Below the pieces are notes generated by a model. The model saw only the letters and a program-made list of their open reading frames with translations, made no database searches and had not been told where the DNA came from. Of a stretch of 64,000 bases of DNA, positions 40,489 to 46,539 are shown piece by piece; within the stretch, counting starts at the first letter, position 1, and the number at the start of each line of letters is the position of its first letter. Both the position numbers and the translations under genes were made by a program. Source of the stretch: Solea solea (Eukaryota > Chordata > Actinopteri > Pleuronectiformes > Soleidae); assembly GCF_958295425.1 (NCBI RefSeq), contig NC_081149.1:12176461-12240460 (forward strand). Reading direction: 5' to 3'.

Positions 40489-42531
40489 TAGACAGCTACA
40501 TCAATGGAACAACAGACAGACGGACAACACGCAGACAGGCAGTGTGTTTTTCTTACCCTTCACGTCTGAAAATGAGAGAAGCGAGAGTGAATCAGAAAAT
40601 TGAATTATCATTACAAGTAGCTTCTATTAAATCATTTGTTTTCCATTACGTATTATAGTTAACGTGTATTATAGCTGATTGCTGTATGAATAACTCCAAA
40701 ATAAATTGGATTTTTGGAGCACAGCTTGTGGGCTCAGATTAGATGCCATCAAGGTACTTACCAGCAGGGGCTGCTGCAGCCTTATCGCCCTTGGCTGCTG
40801 CAATTAAACAACAATTATGTAAAATAATTTGTACATTCTCATTATTTCATATCATGCAACACCAGCAGCATAGTGAGAAGCCACGGCTTTAAGAGCGGAG
40901 ACTCTGTAAATTGTTTAAAGAGCTGCAGCTTCTGATTTGAATCCTCAGGAGGCGAAAATTAATGATAATTTCTATACATATCCAAGGGCACTTATTCATC
41001 AGTTGACTTATCTACATTTCTATCGTGACTTTTGAAATATATTTATTTTTTTGTATTTCCCCTCTAAATAAAAACATGTTTTTCTAAACTCTGAGGAACC
41101 ACAAAGATACGCACTTCTCATAAACCTTCATAGGTATATGGATCTACAAGAGCATGTGTGTTTATTCTAAATTACATAAACACATTTGCAAGTCCATGCA
41201 AACTACATTCAGGTAACCTTGCTTTGTGCACATATTCTGATTTCTCTAGGGTTTGCCTCTGACAAAAGAGAGATTGGATGTCAGTGGTGAAACAGTGCAT
41301 GATTAGTTCACACGAGAACCAGTGAGGGTGAGATAAATACAATCATGAGCAATAATTGGGCTTAGAAATTGTGAAAGTTGTGGCCTAAAGACAAAAATGC
41401 TTTTAATAGGATAAGTACATCAAAGATCCAGGATCCCAGATCTAGGTTATTTTAGAAGCTCAAGGGTGTCGAATGAGATGCCAGATTAGGAACGAGTTTC
41501 TCTCTGCCAAATGAACTACAGCACAGCTGCACAGTAATAATTCAACTTTGGCAAAGGCCACATCTTCAACATCAGTTTCATTAATATCACAGGTCTGTTC
41601 CCCTCATTACGACCTCTGTTTTAATGTTTTTAAAAAAAAGTGCTGCACGCGTTGCCAGCATGCTGCAGATGACACAACAGAGCAAATTAAAGGACTGAGC
41701 TTCAGAAATGAAAGAGGACATTAGCTTAACAACTGTCATCTCTCCAAAGCACCAACACCAAGCGACAACTGGCAGTGCGGTGCAGAGCAAGTGTCCCATG
41801 AGCCTATTTAACAGTGGGTCTAAGATATCAAGGCCTGGCCTTGTGCTCAAGGCTGGCATACTATGTCTGGCATACTGGTGTGTGTGTGTGTGTGTGTGTG
41901 TGTTGGGGGGGGGGGGGGGCAACACTTCTATTTTGGATTAGTTTTTTTTTCAGGGTGCAATCTGTTAATGCTTTTCTCAGCACTGGAGTCCAAGAGGGGA
42001 ACCATGACGCACCAATCACTATGAACTTTCTTTAGATTCCTGCTGAGGCCACAATTCCACCCTACACTGCGGTAACTCAGTCACATCATTTCATTGTGTT
42101 ATGTTCTATCTGTGCTCTTCCTTTTCTTTTAGTTCCCCATTTTTTTCTGGCTGTTTTGCCTTGATGTCAAAGTGTTTGCAAACGGAATTTGATCACTGAC
42201 TCATCATGACATATCAGAAGACACAGGGTGGGGTTTTTTTTATCTGAGAAAGAATCCTCAGCCAAATGTAAATCTAAATAAATGTTCTTATTAAATTATG
42301 ATGGGAACAGACTGCCGCTGTTGCAGAGATGTGAGATTAATAATGACATTTTAAAGTCTGTGCGTACAGAGCAGTCCCGGGACGGCTAATCCAAAAGGAA
42401 TATTCCAGATTCTGAGAGGAGGTTTTTCCATATGAATAATAAATGCAGTTGTACCCGACTGTATGACAGCGTAGAATAAAAAGTATCTGCTTGAAGATCA
42501 GTCTTAAAAAATACAACTAACCTGACACCAT
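13646..42531 (-). CDS. mybpc2: Myosin-binding protein C, fast skeletal type (whole spliced gene)
   Basis: MyBP-C is a thick-filament protein of the sarcomere C-zone; its C-terminal domains bind the myosin rod and titin, and its N-terminal domains tune actin-myosin interaction. Twenty-eight exons on the minus strand plus a proposed first exon join with matching phases throughout to give about 1,107 residues, close to the human fast protein (about 1,140). Domain order by residue: Ala/Pro leader 1-34, C1 Ig 35-136, M motif 137-228, C2 229-313, C3 314-405, C4 406-497, linker 498-506, C5 507-605, C6 FnIII 606-704, C7 FnIII 705-805, C8 Ig 806-899, C9 FnIII 900-1000, C10 Ig about 1019-1107. No C0 Ig and no long C5 loop insertion, so it is not the cardiac paralogue; C4 and C5 resemble MYBPC2/3 more than MYBPC1; emc10 lies next door, as in human. 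The MyBP-C family call is near certain. The a or b fish copy cannot be assigned. The first and last exons are the weak points. Confidence 0.93.
14451..14587 (-). CDS. mybpc2: mybpc2 exon 28: C9-C10 linker and start of C10 Ig
   Basis: Encodes [40 protein letters not shown] and VRGCPK. APKF..PL.DR.V.AGY.A...C.VRG.PK marks C10, the major myosin-rod and titin anchoring domain. Acceptor catccag, donor gtattt. Confidence 0.94.
16224..16383 (-). CDS. mybpc2: mybpc2 exon 27: second part of C9 FnIII domain
   Basis: Encodes [40 protein letters not shown] and [32 protein letters not shown] matches fast MyBP-C closely (slow and cardiac forms have EN/QNM.G). Acceptor cacaccag, donor gtaatg. Confidence 0.95.
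16828..16933 (+). repeat. (AAT)n microsatellite
   Basis: About 105 bp of AAT units with a few AAC and GAT interruptions, inside the intron between the two C9 exons of mybpc2. Confidence 0.9.
16970..17180 (-). repeat. LINE 3'-tail fragment, copy B (reversed)
   Basis: Reads CTATCGCTTTATCCTCCACA on the plus strand, then CCAATCCCAGCTGACATAGG and GGTCAATTTAGAGTGTC. It is the reverse complement of the module in copies A, C and D. It lies in the C9 intron of mybpc2. Confidence 0.65.
17513..17652 (-). CDS. mybpc2: mybpc2 exon 26: first part of C9 FnIII domain
   Basis: Encodes [40 protein letters not shown] and RADKKTN. EW.PPKDDGN.EI.GY..Q.ADKKT is diagnostic of C9. Acceptor ccaccag. The donor AAC|gtacgc is unusual, but in mammals the intron also lies between KKT(M) and EWF. 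Confidence 0.91.
18784..18979 (-). CDS. mybpc2: mybpc2 exon 25: second part of C8 Ig domain
   Basis: Encodes [60 protein letters not shown] and FIQIV. GKP.P.VTW.KDG and HSGKY...V.IENM are family motifs. Acceptor cctgcag, donor gtcagt. Confidence 0.95.
19771..19859 (-). CDS. mybpc2: mybpc2 exon 24: first part of C8 Ig domain
   Basis: Encodes [20 protein letters not shown] then [19 protein letters not shown]...[10 protein letters not shown] is the invariant C8 opening. Acceptor aaccag, donor gtcagt; phase 1 in, 0 out. Confidence 0.94.
20292..20459 (-). CDS. mybpc2: mybpc2 exon 23: second part of C7 FnIII domain
   Basis: Encodes [40 protein letters not shown] and [15 protein letters not shown]. 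The upstream intron 3' end carries a near-continuous AT palindrome that starts about 45 bp from the acceptor. Acceptor gacctcag, donor gtcaga. Confidence 0.95.
20505..20600. repeat. (AT)n palindromic tract next to a splice acceptor
   Basis: Near-continuous AT alternation interrupted by single C or G bases (CTGTATATATAT, ATGTATATATAT). It is able to fold on itself. It starts about 45 bp from the acceptor of the second C7 exon of mybpc2. Confidence 0.9.
21272..21406 (-). CDS. mybpc2: mybpc2 exon 22: first part of C7 FnIII domain
   Basis: Encodes [40 protein letters not shown] and [19 protein letters not shown] matches C7. Acceptor tctctcag; donor GGAA|gtaaat splits Ser with the next exon. Confidence 0.94.
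21544..21732 (-). CDS. mybpc2: mybpc2 exon 21: second part of C6 FnIII domain
   Basis: Encodes [40 protein letters not shown] and [33 protein letters not shown] is the FnIII strand F/G signature in MyBP-C. Acceptor cctccag, donor gtgcgt. Confidence 0.96.
21906..22010 (-). CDS. mybpc2: mybpc2 exon 20: first part of C6 FnIII domain
   Basis: Encodes [20 protein letters not shown] then [20 protein letters not shown], the single Trp and the PPPYDGG proline turn are standard FnIII strand A-C features. Acceptor tctccag, donor gtacat. Confidence 0.94.
22743..22902 (-). CDS. mybpc2: mybpc2 exon 19: second part of C5 Ig domain
   Basis: Encodes [40 protein letters not shown] and [29 protein letters not shown] is the strand-F/G signature. 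Acceptor cttgtag, donor gtcagt; phase 0 in, 1 out. Confidence 0.95.
23118..23254 (-). CDS. mybpc2: mybpc2 exon 18: first part of C5 Ig domain
   Basis: Encodes [40 protein letters not shown] and [20 protein letters not shown] is strongly conserved. It passes directly from WMKEDN to VVSETEG in the next exon, so the 28-residue cardiac insertion of MYBPC3 C5 is absent. Acceptor atgaaag, donor gtgaga. Confidence 0.95.
23652..23873 (-). mobile_element. tRNA-derived SINE, reversed copy 1
   Basis: Reverse complement of the 5.14-kb SINE: AAAGCTGCTTTACACTACAG at one end, GTCAGGAGCAACGTGGGGTT in the middle, and GGAATTGAACCCACGACTCC as the reversed box B. Located in the intron between the C4-C5 linker exon and the first C5 exon of mybpc2. 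Confidence 0.65.
24008..24037 (-). CDS. mybpc2: mybpc2 exon 17: 30-bp C4-C5 linker exon
   Basis: Encodes [10 protein letters not shown] between acceptor atccacag and donor gtaaat. The matching human stretch is EIKVEYVPKQ. The C4-C5 linker carried on its own short exon is a conserved feature of the family. Phase 1 at both ends. Confidence 0.92.
24173..24279 (-). CDS. mybpc2: mybpc2 exon 16: second part of C4 Ig domain
   Basis: Encodes [20 protein letters not shown] and [26 protein letters not shown] is the family strand-F/G turn. Acceptor gtgtcag, donor gtgaga; phase 2 in, 1 out. Confidence 0.94.
24714..24879 (-). CDS. mybpc2: mybpc2 exon 15: first part of C4 Ig domain
   Basis: Encodes [20 protein letters not shown] then [20 protein letters not shown] and [25 protein letters not shown] is diagnostic for C4 of the MYBPC2/MYBPC3 branch and separates it from slow MYBPC1. 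Acceptor gctccag, donor gtaatt. Confidence 0.95.
25885..26026 (-). mobile_element. tRNA-derived SINE, reversed copy 2
   Basis: CAGCCATCAGGGGCAATGTG followed by GAGTGTCTTGC and a reversed, degraded box B (GTAATCAAACCAACAACC), ending CGACCACTGAGCCAC. It lies within the mybpc2 intron between the C3 and C4 exons. Confidence 0.55.
26873..27042 (-). CDS. mybpc2: mybpc2 exon 14: second part of C3 Ig domain
   Basis: Encodes [40 protein letters not shown] and the strand-G segment [28 protein letters not shown] is highly conserved in the family. The acceptor cccaag is non-pyrimidine at -3 but still AG; donor gtaaat. Confidence 0.95.
27411..27516 (-). CDS. mybpc2: mybpc2 exon 13: first part of C3 Ig domain
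   Basis: Encodes [20 protein letters not shown] then [26 protein letters not shown] matches C3 of MYBPC2 and MYBPC3. Acceptor tcctcag, donor gtgagc; the final Trp codon is split with the next exon. Confidence 0.93.
27517..30743 (-). other. Long mybpc2 intron between C2 and C3
   Basis: A 3.2-kb intron. It contains an interrupted TTATTATTATTG stretch near 29.22 kb. No additional exon fits the phase (phase 1 to phase 1) and no coding homology was seen. Confidence 0.6.
30744..30868 (-). CDS. mybpc2: mybpc2 exon 12: second part of C2 Ig domain
   Basis: Encodes [20 protein letters not shown] and [27 protein letters not shown] is the strand-F signature. Acceptor catccag, donor gtatat. The upstream intron is 1.7 kb and the downstream intron 3.2 kb, the largest in the C-terminal two thirds of the gene. 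Confidence 0.94.
32599..32731 (-). CDS. mybpc2: mybpc2 exon 11: first part of C2 Ig domain
   Basis: Encodes [20 protein letters not shown] and ends [20 protein letters not shown] is the expected Ig strand C of C2. Acceptor tatttcag, donor gtaagc; phase 1 in, 2 out. Confidence 0.94.
32967..33133 (-). CDS. mybpc2: mybpc2 exon 10: M motif tri-helix region
   Basis: The exon encodes [20 protein letters not shown], then [20 protein letters not shown] and [15 protein letters not shown]. The [20 protein letters not shown] block is near invariant across MyBP-C paralogues and forms the helical bundle of the M motif. The mutated or variable part lies only in its flanks. Donor gtaagg, phase 1 out. Confidence 0.96.
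33228..33284 (-). CDS. mybpc2: mybpc2 exon 9: M motif, [10 protein letters not shown] segment
   Basis: The exon encodes [18 protein letters not shown], with Arg completed in the next exon. LDFS.LLKKR is one of the most conserved stretches of the MyBP-C M motif, which contacts myosin S2 and actin. Acceptor aactccag, donor gtaacg; phase 2 in, 2 out. Confidence 0.92.
33541..33633 (+). repeat. 31-bp tandem repeat, three copies
   Basis: CCACTTATTAGTCCTTACAT plus GGCTGTTTGCA is repeated exactly three times at 33,541, 33,572 and 33,603, with one C-to-T change in copy 2. It lies in the mybpc2 intron between the two first M-motif exons (33,285-34,924). Confidence 0.95.
34189..34240. repeat. (TA)n microsatellite
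   Basis: AT alternation in the same M-motif intron of mybpc2, in two blocks of about 15 and 25 bp. Confidence 0.85.
34925..34973 (-). CDS. mybpc2: mybpc2 exon 8: start of M motif
   Basis: This 49-bp exon encodes [17 protein letters not shown], equivalent to the LESFKRTS/SAFKRSG segment that follows C1 in other MyBP-Cs. Acceptor ggtttcag, donor gtaagt; phase 1 in, 2 out. The leading part is polar and acidic, with no cardiac-type RRTS phosphorylation cluster. Confidence 0.85.
35213..35330 (-). CDS. mybpc2: mybpc2 exon 7: second part of C1 Ig domain
   Basis: [20 protein letters not shown] is followed by [19 protein letters not shown]. The DxGxYxC pattern of Ig strand F is present as DAGGYRC. 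The acceptor is ctgtcag and the donor gtaggt. Phase 0 in, phase 1 out. Confidence 0.94.
36160..36308 (-). CDS. mybpc2: mybpc2 exon 6: first part of C1 Ig domain
   Basis: The exon encodes NDIKFVAKV through [20 protein letters not shown] to SYDRNTK. WFKGKW/WLKGKW is a family hallmark in the Ig core (central Trp). The acceptor is cttggcag. The donor AAG|gtgccc is weak, but the join to IYTYEM in the next exon is exact in phase and homology. Confidence 0.93.
36417..36488 (-). CDS. mybpc2: mybpc2 exon 5: leader to C1 start
   Basis: This 72-bp exon encodes [20 protein letters not shown] and continues into TATK. The segment LFVEKPESV matches the conserved first strand of the C1 Ig domain in all MyBP-Cs. 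The acceptor is gtaccag and the donor gtgata. It joins in phase to the micro-exon before it and to the C1 exon after it. Confidence 0.88.
37040..37140. repeat. Interspersed fish repeat fragment
   Basis: Contains AAGCATTTAGCAGATGCTTT followed by TATCCAAAGTGACTTACAAA, a motif seen in large numbers in teleost genomes and recalled as part of SINE or DNA-transposon derived families. The class is not assigned. It lies in the mybpc2 intron before the 72-bp exon. Confidence 0.5.
37510..37524 (-). CDS. mybpc2: mybpc2 exon 4: 15-bp micro-exon
   Basis: The exon encodes ELPPD between acceptor ggagcag and donor gtaaga, phase 1 to phase 1. Human MYBPC2 has a similar acidic Pro-Pro-Glu-Asp stretch at this place. 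An AG three bases upstream could add one alanine (18-bp form). Introns are about 3.0 kb before it and 1.0 kb after it. Confidence 0.62.
38850..38987 (+). repeat. LINE 3'-tail fragment, copy C
   Basis: CTCTAAATTGACCATTCACC, GTCAGCTAGGATTGGCACC, then CCCCGCGACCCTCATGTGGA and GGATTAAAGCAGTAGAA. Same block order as copies A and D; forward orientation. Located in the 3-kb intron between the two mybpc2 micro-exons. Confidence 0.65.
39815..40121 (+). repeat. LINE 3'-tail fragment, copy D (longest)
   Basis: Runs from TGTGTGGAATTCACATGGTC through TCTCTGGTTTCCTCCCACAG, AGGGACTGGCGGCCTGT and TTTTAGCTGGGATTGGTTTC to GAGTGGAGGGTAAAGCAGTA. The order matches the familiar teleost L2-type tail. About 850 bp from copy C in the same intron and the same orientation, so the two may belong to one broken insertion. 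Confidence 0.65.
40266..40485 (+). repeat. (GT)n and (GAT)15 microsatellites
   Basis: A GT run of about 26 bp at 40,266-40,292 and fifteen uninterrupted GAT units at 40,441-40,485. Both lie in the mybpc2 intron directly downstream of the 9-bp micro-exon. Confidence 0.92.
40557..40565 (-). CDS. mybpc2: mybpc2 exon 3: 9-bp micro-exon
   Basis: Nine bases, ACGTGAAGG, lie between a strong acceptor (ctctcattttcag) and a strong donor (gtaaga). Phase is 1 at both ends, so it adds Asp-Val-Lys to the leader and can be skipped without frame loss. It is too short for ORF finders and is called only from its splice sites and phase fit. A 45-bp GAT repeat starts about 70 bp into the following intron. Confidence 0.62.
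40762..40797 (-). CDS. mybpc2: mybpc2 exon 2: Ala/Pro/Lys leader
   Basis: This 36-bp exon reads [11 protein letters not shown] and has acceptor attgcag and donor gtaagt. A low-complexity Ala/Pro/Lys-rich leader is typical of skeletal MyBP-C upstream of C1. The phase is 1 at both ends. A second AG three bases into the exon (cagcag) could allow NAGNAG use that drops one alanine. Confidence 0.75.
41877..41919 (+). repeat. (GT)n followed by G run
   Basis: About 24 bp of GT followed by about 16 G residues, in the first proposed intron of mybpc2. Confidence 0.85.
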
Positions 42532-42605
42532 GTGTTTATTTCTAATGTATTGCATTTCCATTATACAGGCTGTGAGGACGGCTTGCTCTGTGTCACATCC
42601 TTCCG
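42522..42605 (-). CDS. mybpc2: Proposed mybpc2 exon 1 (5'UTR plus start codon)
   Basis: An ATG at 42,531 is followed by GTG TCA G and a good donor, CAG|gttagt. The exon ends in phase 1, exactly what the next exon needs, and gives Met-Val-Ser-Ala before the AKGDK leader. Two further ATGs at 42,561 (strong context: A at -3, G at +4) and 42,555 are in frame and would add ten or eight residues. Mammalian MyBP-Cs usually begin MPE, so this start is not a family match. The 5' boundary is set only from the TATA-like element. An undetected exon elsewhere remains possible. Confidence 0.38.
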
Positions 42606-42630
42606 TCTCGTAAAAGACAAGAGCTTACAG

Positions 42631-42638
42631 CTATATAA
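42631..42638 (-). promoter_or_regulatory. Candidate TATA box of mybpc2
   Basis: TATATAG on the minus strand would place transcription start near 42,600-42,610. That gives an untranslated leader of about 45-75 nt before the proposed start codons and the splice donor at 42,521. No other TATA-plus-ATG-plus-donor arrangement was found between 40.8 and 43 kb. Confidence 0.35.
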
Positions 42639-42644
42639 TGTCAC

Positions 42645-42654
42645 GCTAATATGG
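42645..42654 (-). promoter_or_regulatory. CArG-like (SRF) site next to the TATA box
   Basis: GCTAATATGG has one mismatch to CC(A/T)6GG. It lies just upstream of the TATA-like element in minus-strand orientation. SRF sites near TATA boxes are common in striated-muscle promoters. No binding evidence is available from sequence. Confidence 0.25.
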
Positions 42655-42738
42655 GCCAGTGTGAGTGAGGGACGAGGAAGGAAGAGGTGAGTATGACGTT
42701 ACTCTGACACTGTTTGATGGCGATGGAGCATTTCCTGA

Positions 42739-42748
42739 CTAAAAATAT
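42739..42748 (-). promoter_or_regulatory. MEF2-like site upstream of proposed mybpc2 first exon
   Basis: The site reads CTAAAAATAT on the plus strand and differs from the MEF2 consensus YTAWWWWTAR at one base. It lies about 100 bp upstream of the proposed TATA box. MEF2 drives many muscle genes; the assignment here is inference from position and sequence. Confidence 0.25.
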
Positions 42749-42849
42749 AAAAAGTGGTCTAAGATTGTAAAAACTTCATCTGCCATCCTATGAATACCTA
42801 TAGTCTTATTTATTCATGAGTGCAGCGGCTGCATATGAACCTGTGTAAA

Positions 42850-43503
42850 GATTTGAGAGAATGACATTTCCAGAATGCTGGAAACTTTGACTTTAGGTTT
42901 TTAGGTTTTAGGTTAAACCTTAAAAAAGCAAAGTCATGGTTCAAAAGATACGCAACTTAAATCAAAAAAGAAACATATAGCAGTTAAAATTATGTATATG
43001 TAATGTAATTCTGTATTTCATTGTTGCTAAACGCTAAAAATCCTGAAAGCTCAAAACCTATAAGCTACAACGTGGGGTTAGGGCCACGCATGTCGACAAT
43101 AAACTCCAAATTTTCAGAATAAAGTTACAATATCACGTTGAGATTTCAGTCGACATGTCCATCGGAGAGAGCGACCACTCCACAGATGCTGCCGCTGAAT
43201 CCGGACAGTCACAATGTGACTTTTTGACCTGCTGAAACTCTTTTCTTGACCTGAAGCAGTAAAATATGAATACCAAAGTTTTGAGTTTAAACTCGACATG
43301 TCAGTTGAAACTCGACGTGACAAAAAAAAAAAAATCTGCATGCATGGCCACAATTCTCAAAAACAGTACATGAATAAAACACAAGAGTTGGCAGAGATTT
43401 AACAGATGGTTTAAAAAAAGCCTGTAACTCATATTTCAATAGACATAACTTAACTAACATAAAAATACCATGACAAAACATCACAGGCTTGAACAAACTT
43501 TAC

Positions 43504-43535
<32 letters not shown>

Positions 43536-46129
43536 GTAAAGTACACACATTTTCCTCCTGGATGCCGTTTCGCTAAAATGAGGGGAAAACACTGTTGTGC
43601 TATTCCCCCTTTTTTTCAGCAACATTGTGCAGCAAATTGAGTTTCCAGAAAAGATGTTCAAGGTCACTGCTGCCTCCTCTATGGATGATTACATTGGCAT
43701 TATTACAATCATCCTTTCATATTTCATTTATAACCTATTCTCTGCTCACCATTGCATATTTTGTGCTATTTCGGTGGTTAACAATGTGAGGTTGGGTGTC
43801 AGGCGAGCACTTTAGGCTTTTTCTCCAAGTCCCTGGTGAAATACTTTATGCAGATGACTACAGGGGGAATGCATATTATTATGCAACATCAAAAATACCA
43901 CACAGAGAATATATCTGAAGCGGTGCAAGGCACCTTCCATGTGGCAGTGAGGGATTAAGCATGAATTTGAATACCTTTAATTAGATGACATGGCTTAAAG
44001 AAAACATATATGGTCAACAGAGGTGACTGTTTTTCTAAGACCATTTGTTTCTTTACTGCCTAAAAGACAGTGTGTGTGTGTGTGTGTGTGTGCGTGCGCT
44101 GAAAATGACACAATTTCAGTGCCTCTGGTGTTTGACCTTTGCAGATGTCACTGGCCGCTGGAAACACACTGGTTACACAGTGGAGCACTGATTTGAATTT
44201 TCATTCTAACATCCCCCCAGTGACATGGCTAACATGCTGCTGTCAAACACATAGAAAGCTTTAAGTGTTCACCATCTCAGTTTAGCATGTTCGTCATACA
44301 GGGACATTGCCGATGCGCTGAACGTGTGACGCTGCAGCTGTGGAAGAGGATCAGTTCACCTTCTTTATACCACTTCATTCGATAGCTTTTGTTACTATAT
44401 AGTTTCTTTGCAGATTATAATACATCTAATTTAATTTGGGCACATCTACACCATCTCAGTTAGGCTGAGGGTTTCACATTGCTCTACTGTGACTGTTTAG
44501 TCTGATAGGGTGCATGGCTATATTTTTTTTTTTTCTTCTATAATTAGTAAATATACCCGTGTCCCATTTCTCTCTCCTGTCAGCTCACCTGTCTGTCCCG
44601 CTCTGTTCTAAAAGCTGTGAGCAAGCTGCGAAGTCACAACGAGGACAACTGTGACCGCTTGACCCCTGCCTCACTAATGCTGAAGGTAATGCACAGCTGG
44701 TGAACACTCTGTCTGGGAGGATCCATCCCCAGCATCTTAACAGTCCACACATCTCATCCTGTCTGGCCCAGATAATTTCACGCTACAGCCATCTCCTTCC
44801 TTGTCTTCCAGGTATCTGTTAAATGGATAATGTTTCTTATGCTCCGTTCCTTCTTCCTTTTCACTTAATGCAAATCCCCTACTCTCAGCACTTTTTTTGG
44901 CCCAACATTTCTTTGTCCTACTTTAATCTGATTCAACATTCGTCTAAGGGGAGAGGAAAAAGTTAAGTAAGATGAAGTGCGAAGAGGTGGAAACTAAAAC
45001 GGGGAGAGAAAAGAAGAATGAGCTGGGCCACCGAGGTCAAGGATGGTGTGAAGCCTCATTTTAAGAGCCTGAGGATTGGGTTCTTCAGTATCGGAGATGA
45101 GATGAGACACGCTGTTTATATTTAATGTGAGATGCTTGTTGAAAGGGGACTTAATTGACTCAGTTTTCGCTGACTCTGTCACTGCCACTTCTTCCTTTAA
45201 ATACACATGTAGGGAATGTCTGTGGATCATAATTATAGACTGTTTTTATGACTGAAAGCTGACATCATTTTAAACACCTTATACATTTATAGTGACTCAG
45301 TAAACGGTTCTGACTGTAAACTGATTAAATATACTGACATTAAGACACGGAGGGGATCTTTGTGTATGTGTTGGCTTTTAAAGGTCTGTTGGTTGAGCAG
45401 AACACTGAGCTGGGGATTTGTCTTTGACCACAGATACTAAAAGATGTATGTATTCTTGAATTTTTAAAGCTCTTACAACGTAAGCATCCACTCAATGACA
45501 TATCATGTCCTATATACAGATAGATCACTGGATTACATGAAACAATATCACATGCTCTTAAAAAAAGTTGATGTTACATTATTTTGTTGCCCAAGAATTA
45601 TGTTTATTATTTCAGTAAAGGTTTTCACATAGTTATTTCCTTGATCCCTCGTTGTTTTTTTTCTCTTCCATCGTGAACTTGTCAGCTATCTTTTTATTAA
45701 CATTCAGATGAACATTTCTGGCCACTTTGTTCTTTTCTGAGCTCTTTTCTTACATTTTAAGATACTTCATGAAGTTTATCTGCTATAACTTTGCTGTTTG
45801 CAGCTGAGCAGAAAGTAAAAAAGCTGTCAATAGAGTTGCAGGATTTAAAATAACACACTGAAAGATACTTCAGTGCATAACTTCTGTGAACAGACGCAGG
45901 GGTACCAACAACTTTAAAATGAATTCACTCTCTCCAAAGTCCAAATTCTCTTTGGTTTCATCACTACAATCAACCACTTTCACATTAAATATAGACATGT
46001 CATGAATAAATAAATTTTAAAAAAAGATTACACCAACTTCATGAATGTATGAATATCACTAAGCTGAAGTGATAGTTAGCCAGCAATATAATCCTATACA
46101 TAGAACATTACAGATGTTTTGTATATATT

Positions 46130-46170
<41 letters not shown>

Positions 46171-46480
46171 GTATTAAATCAGATTTTTCCCATCACTCTA
46201 AAATATACCTTTTTGGTAATATTTGCTCATTGTTGCGCTTAAAAATGCCAAATAACACCAGAACCAATTGATAACCAAATAGTAAAAATCAATAGTTTGA
46301 ATAAATGATGAAACAAGAGGTTTTATTTTGCTTGATGGATTTTGAAAATTAAAACAAATATCAACGTCATCTAAATTAAATTGAAAAACAACAAGCAGAT
46401 TCCACGTCTGAAAAAAGCCAAATAGAGGCACAAATTCTTCACATTTGTCTCACTGTATTTTATGATGCTACACACTGAGC
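42850..46480. other. Intergenic between mybpc2 and emc10, part 1
   Basis: No coding exon recognised. Simple repeats: AT run 43,505-43,537, GT run 44,069-44,092, AT run 46,126-46,167. No splice-supported frame was found. Confidence 0.5.
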
Positions 46481-46496
46481 AGCTGTCAGATACAGA

Positions 46497-46499
<3 letters not shown>

Positions 46500-46532
<33 letters not shown>
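46500..46532 (+). repeat. (CTG)11 tract
   Basis: Eleven uninterrupted CTG units. No gene was recognised around it, so it is probably non-coding. Confidence 0.93.
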
Positions 46533-46539
46533 AGGAAGG

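Noticed and set aside
40229..40603. 124-codon plus-strand frame with Cys-Val and poly-Met runs
   Set aside because: Translation of the GT and GAT microsatellites; it lies on the strand opposite the real mybpc2 micro-exon.
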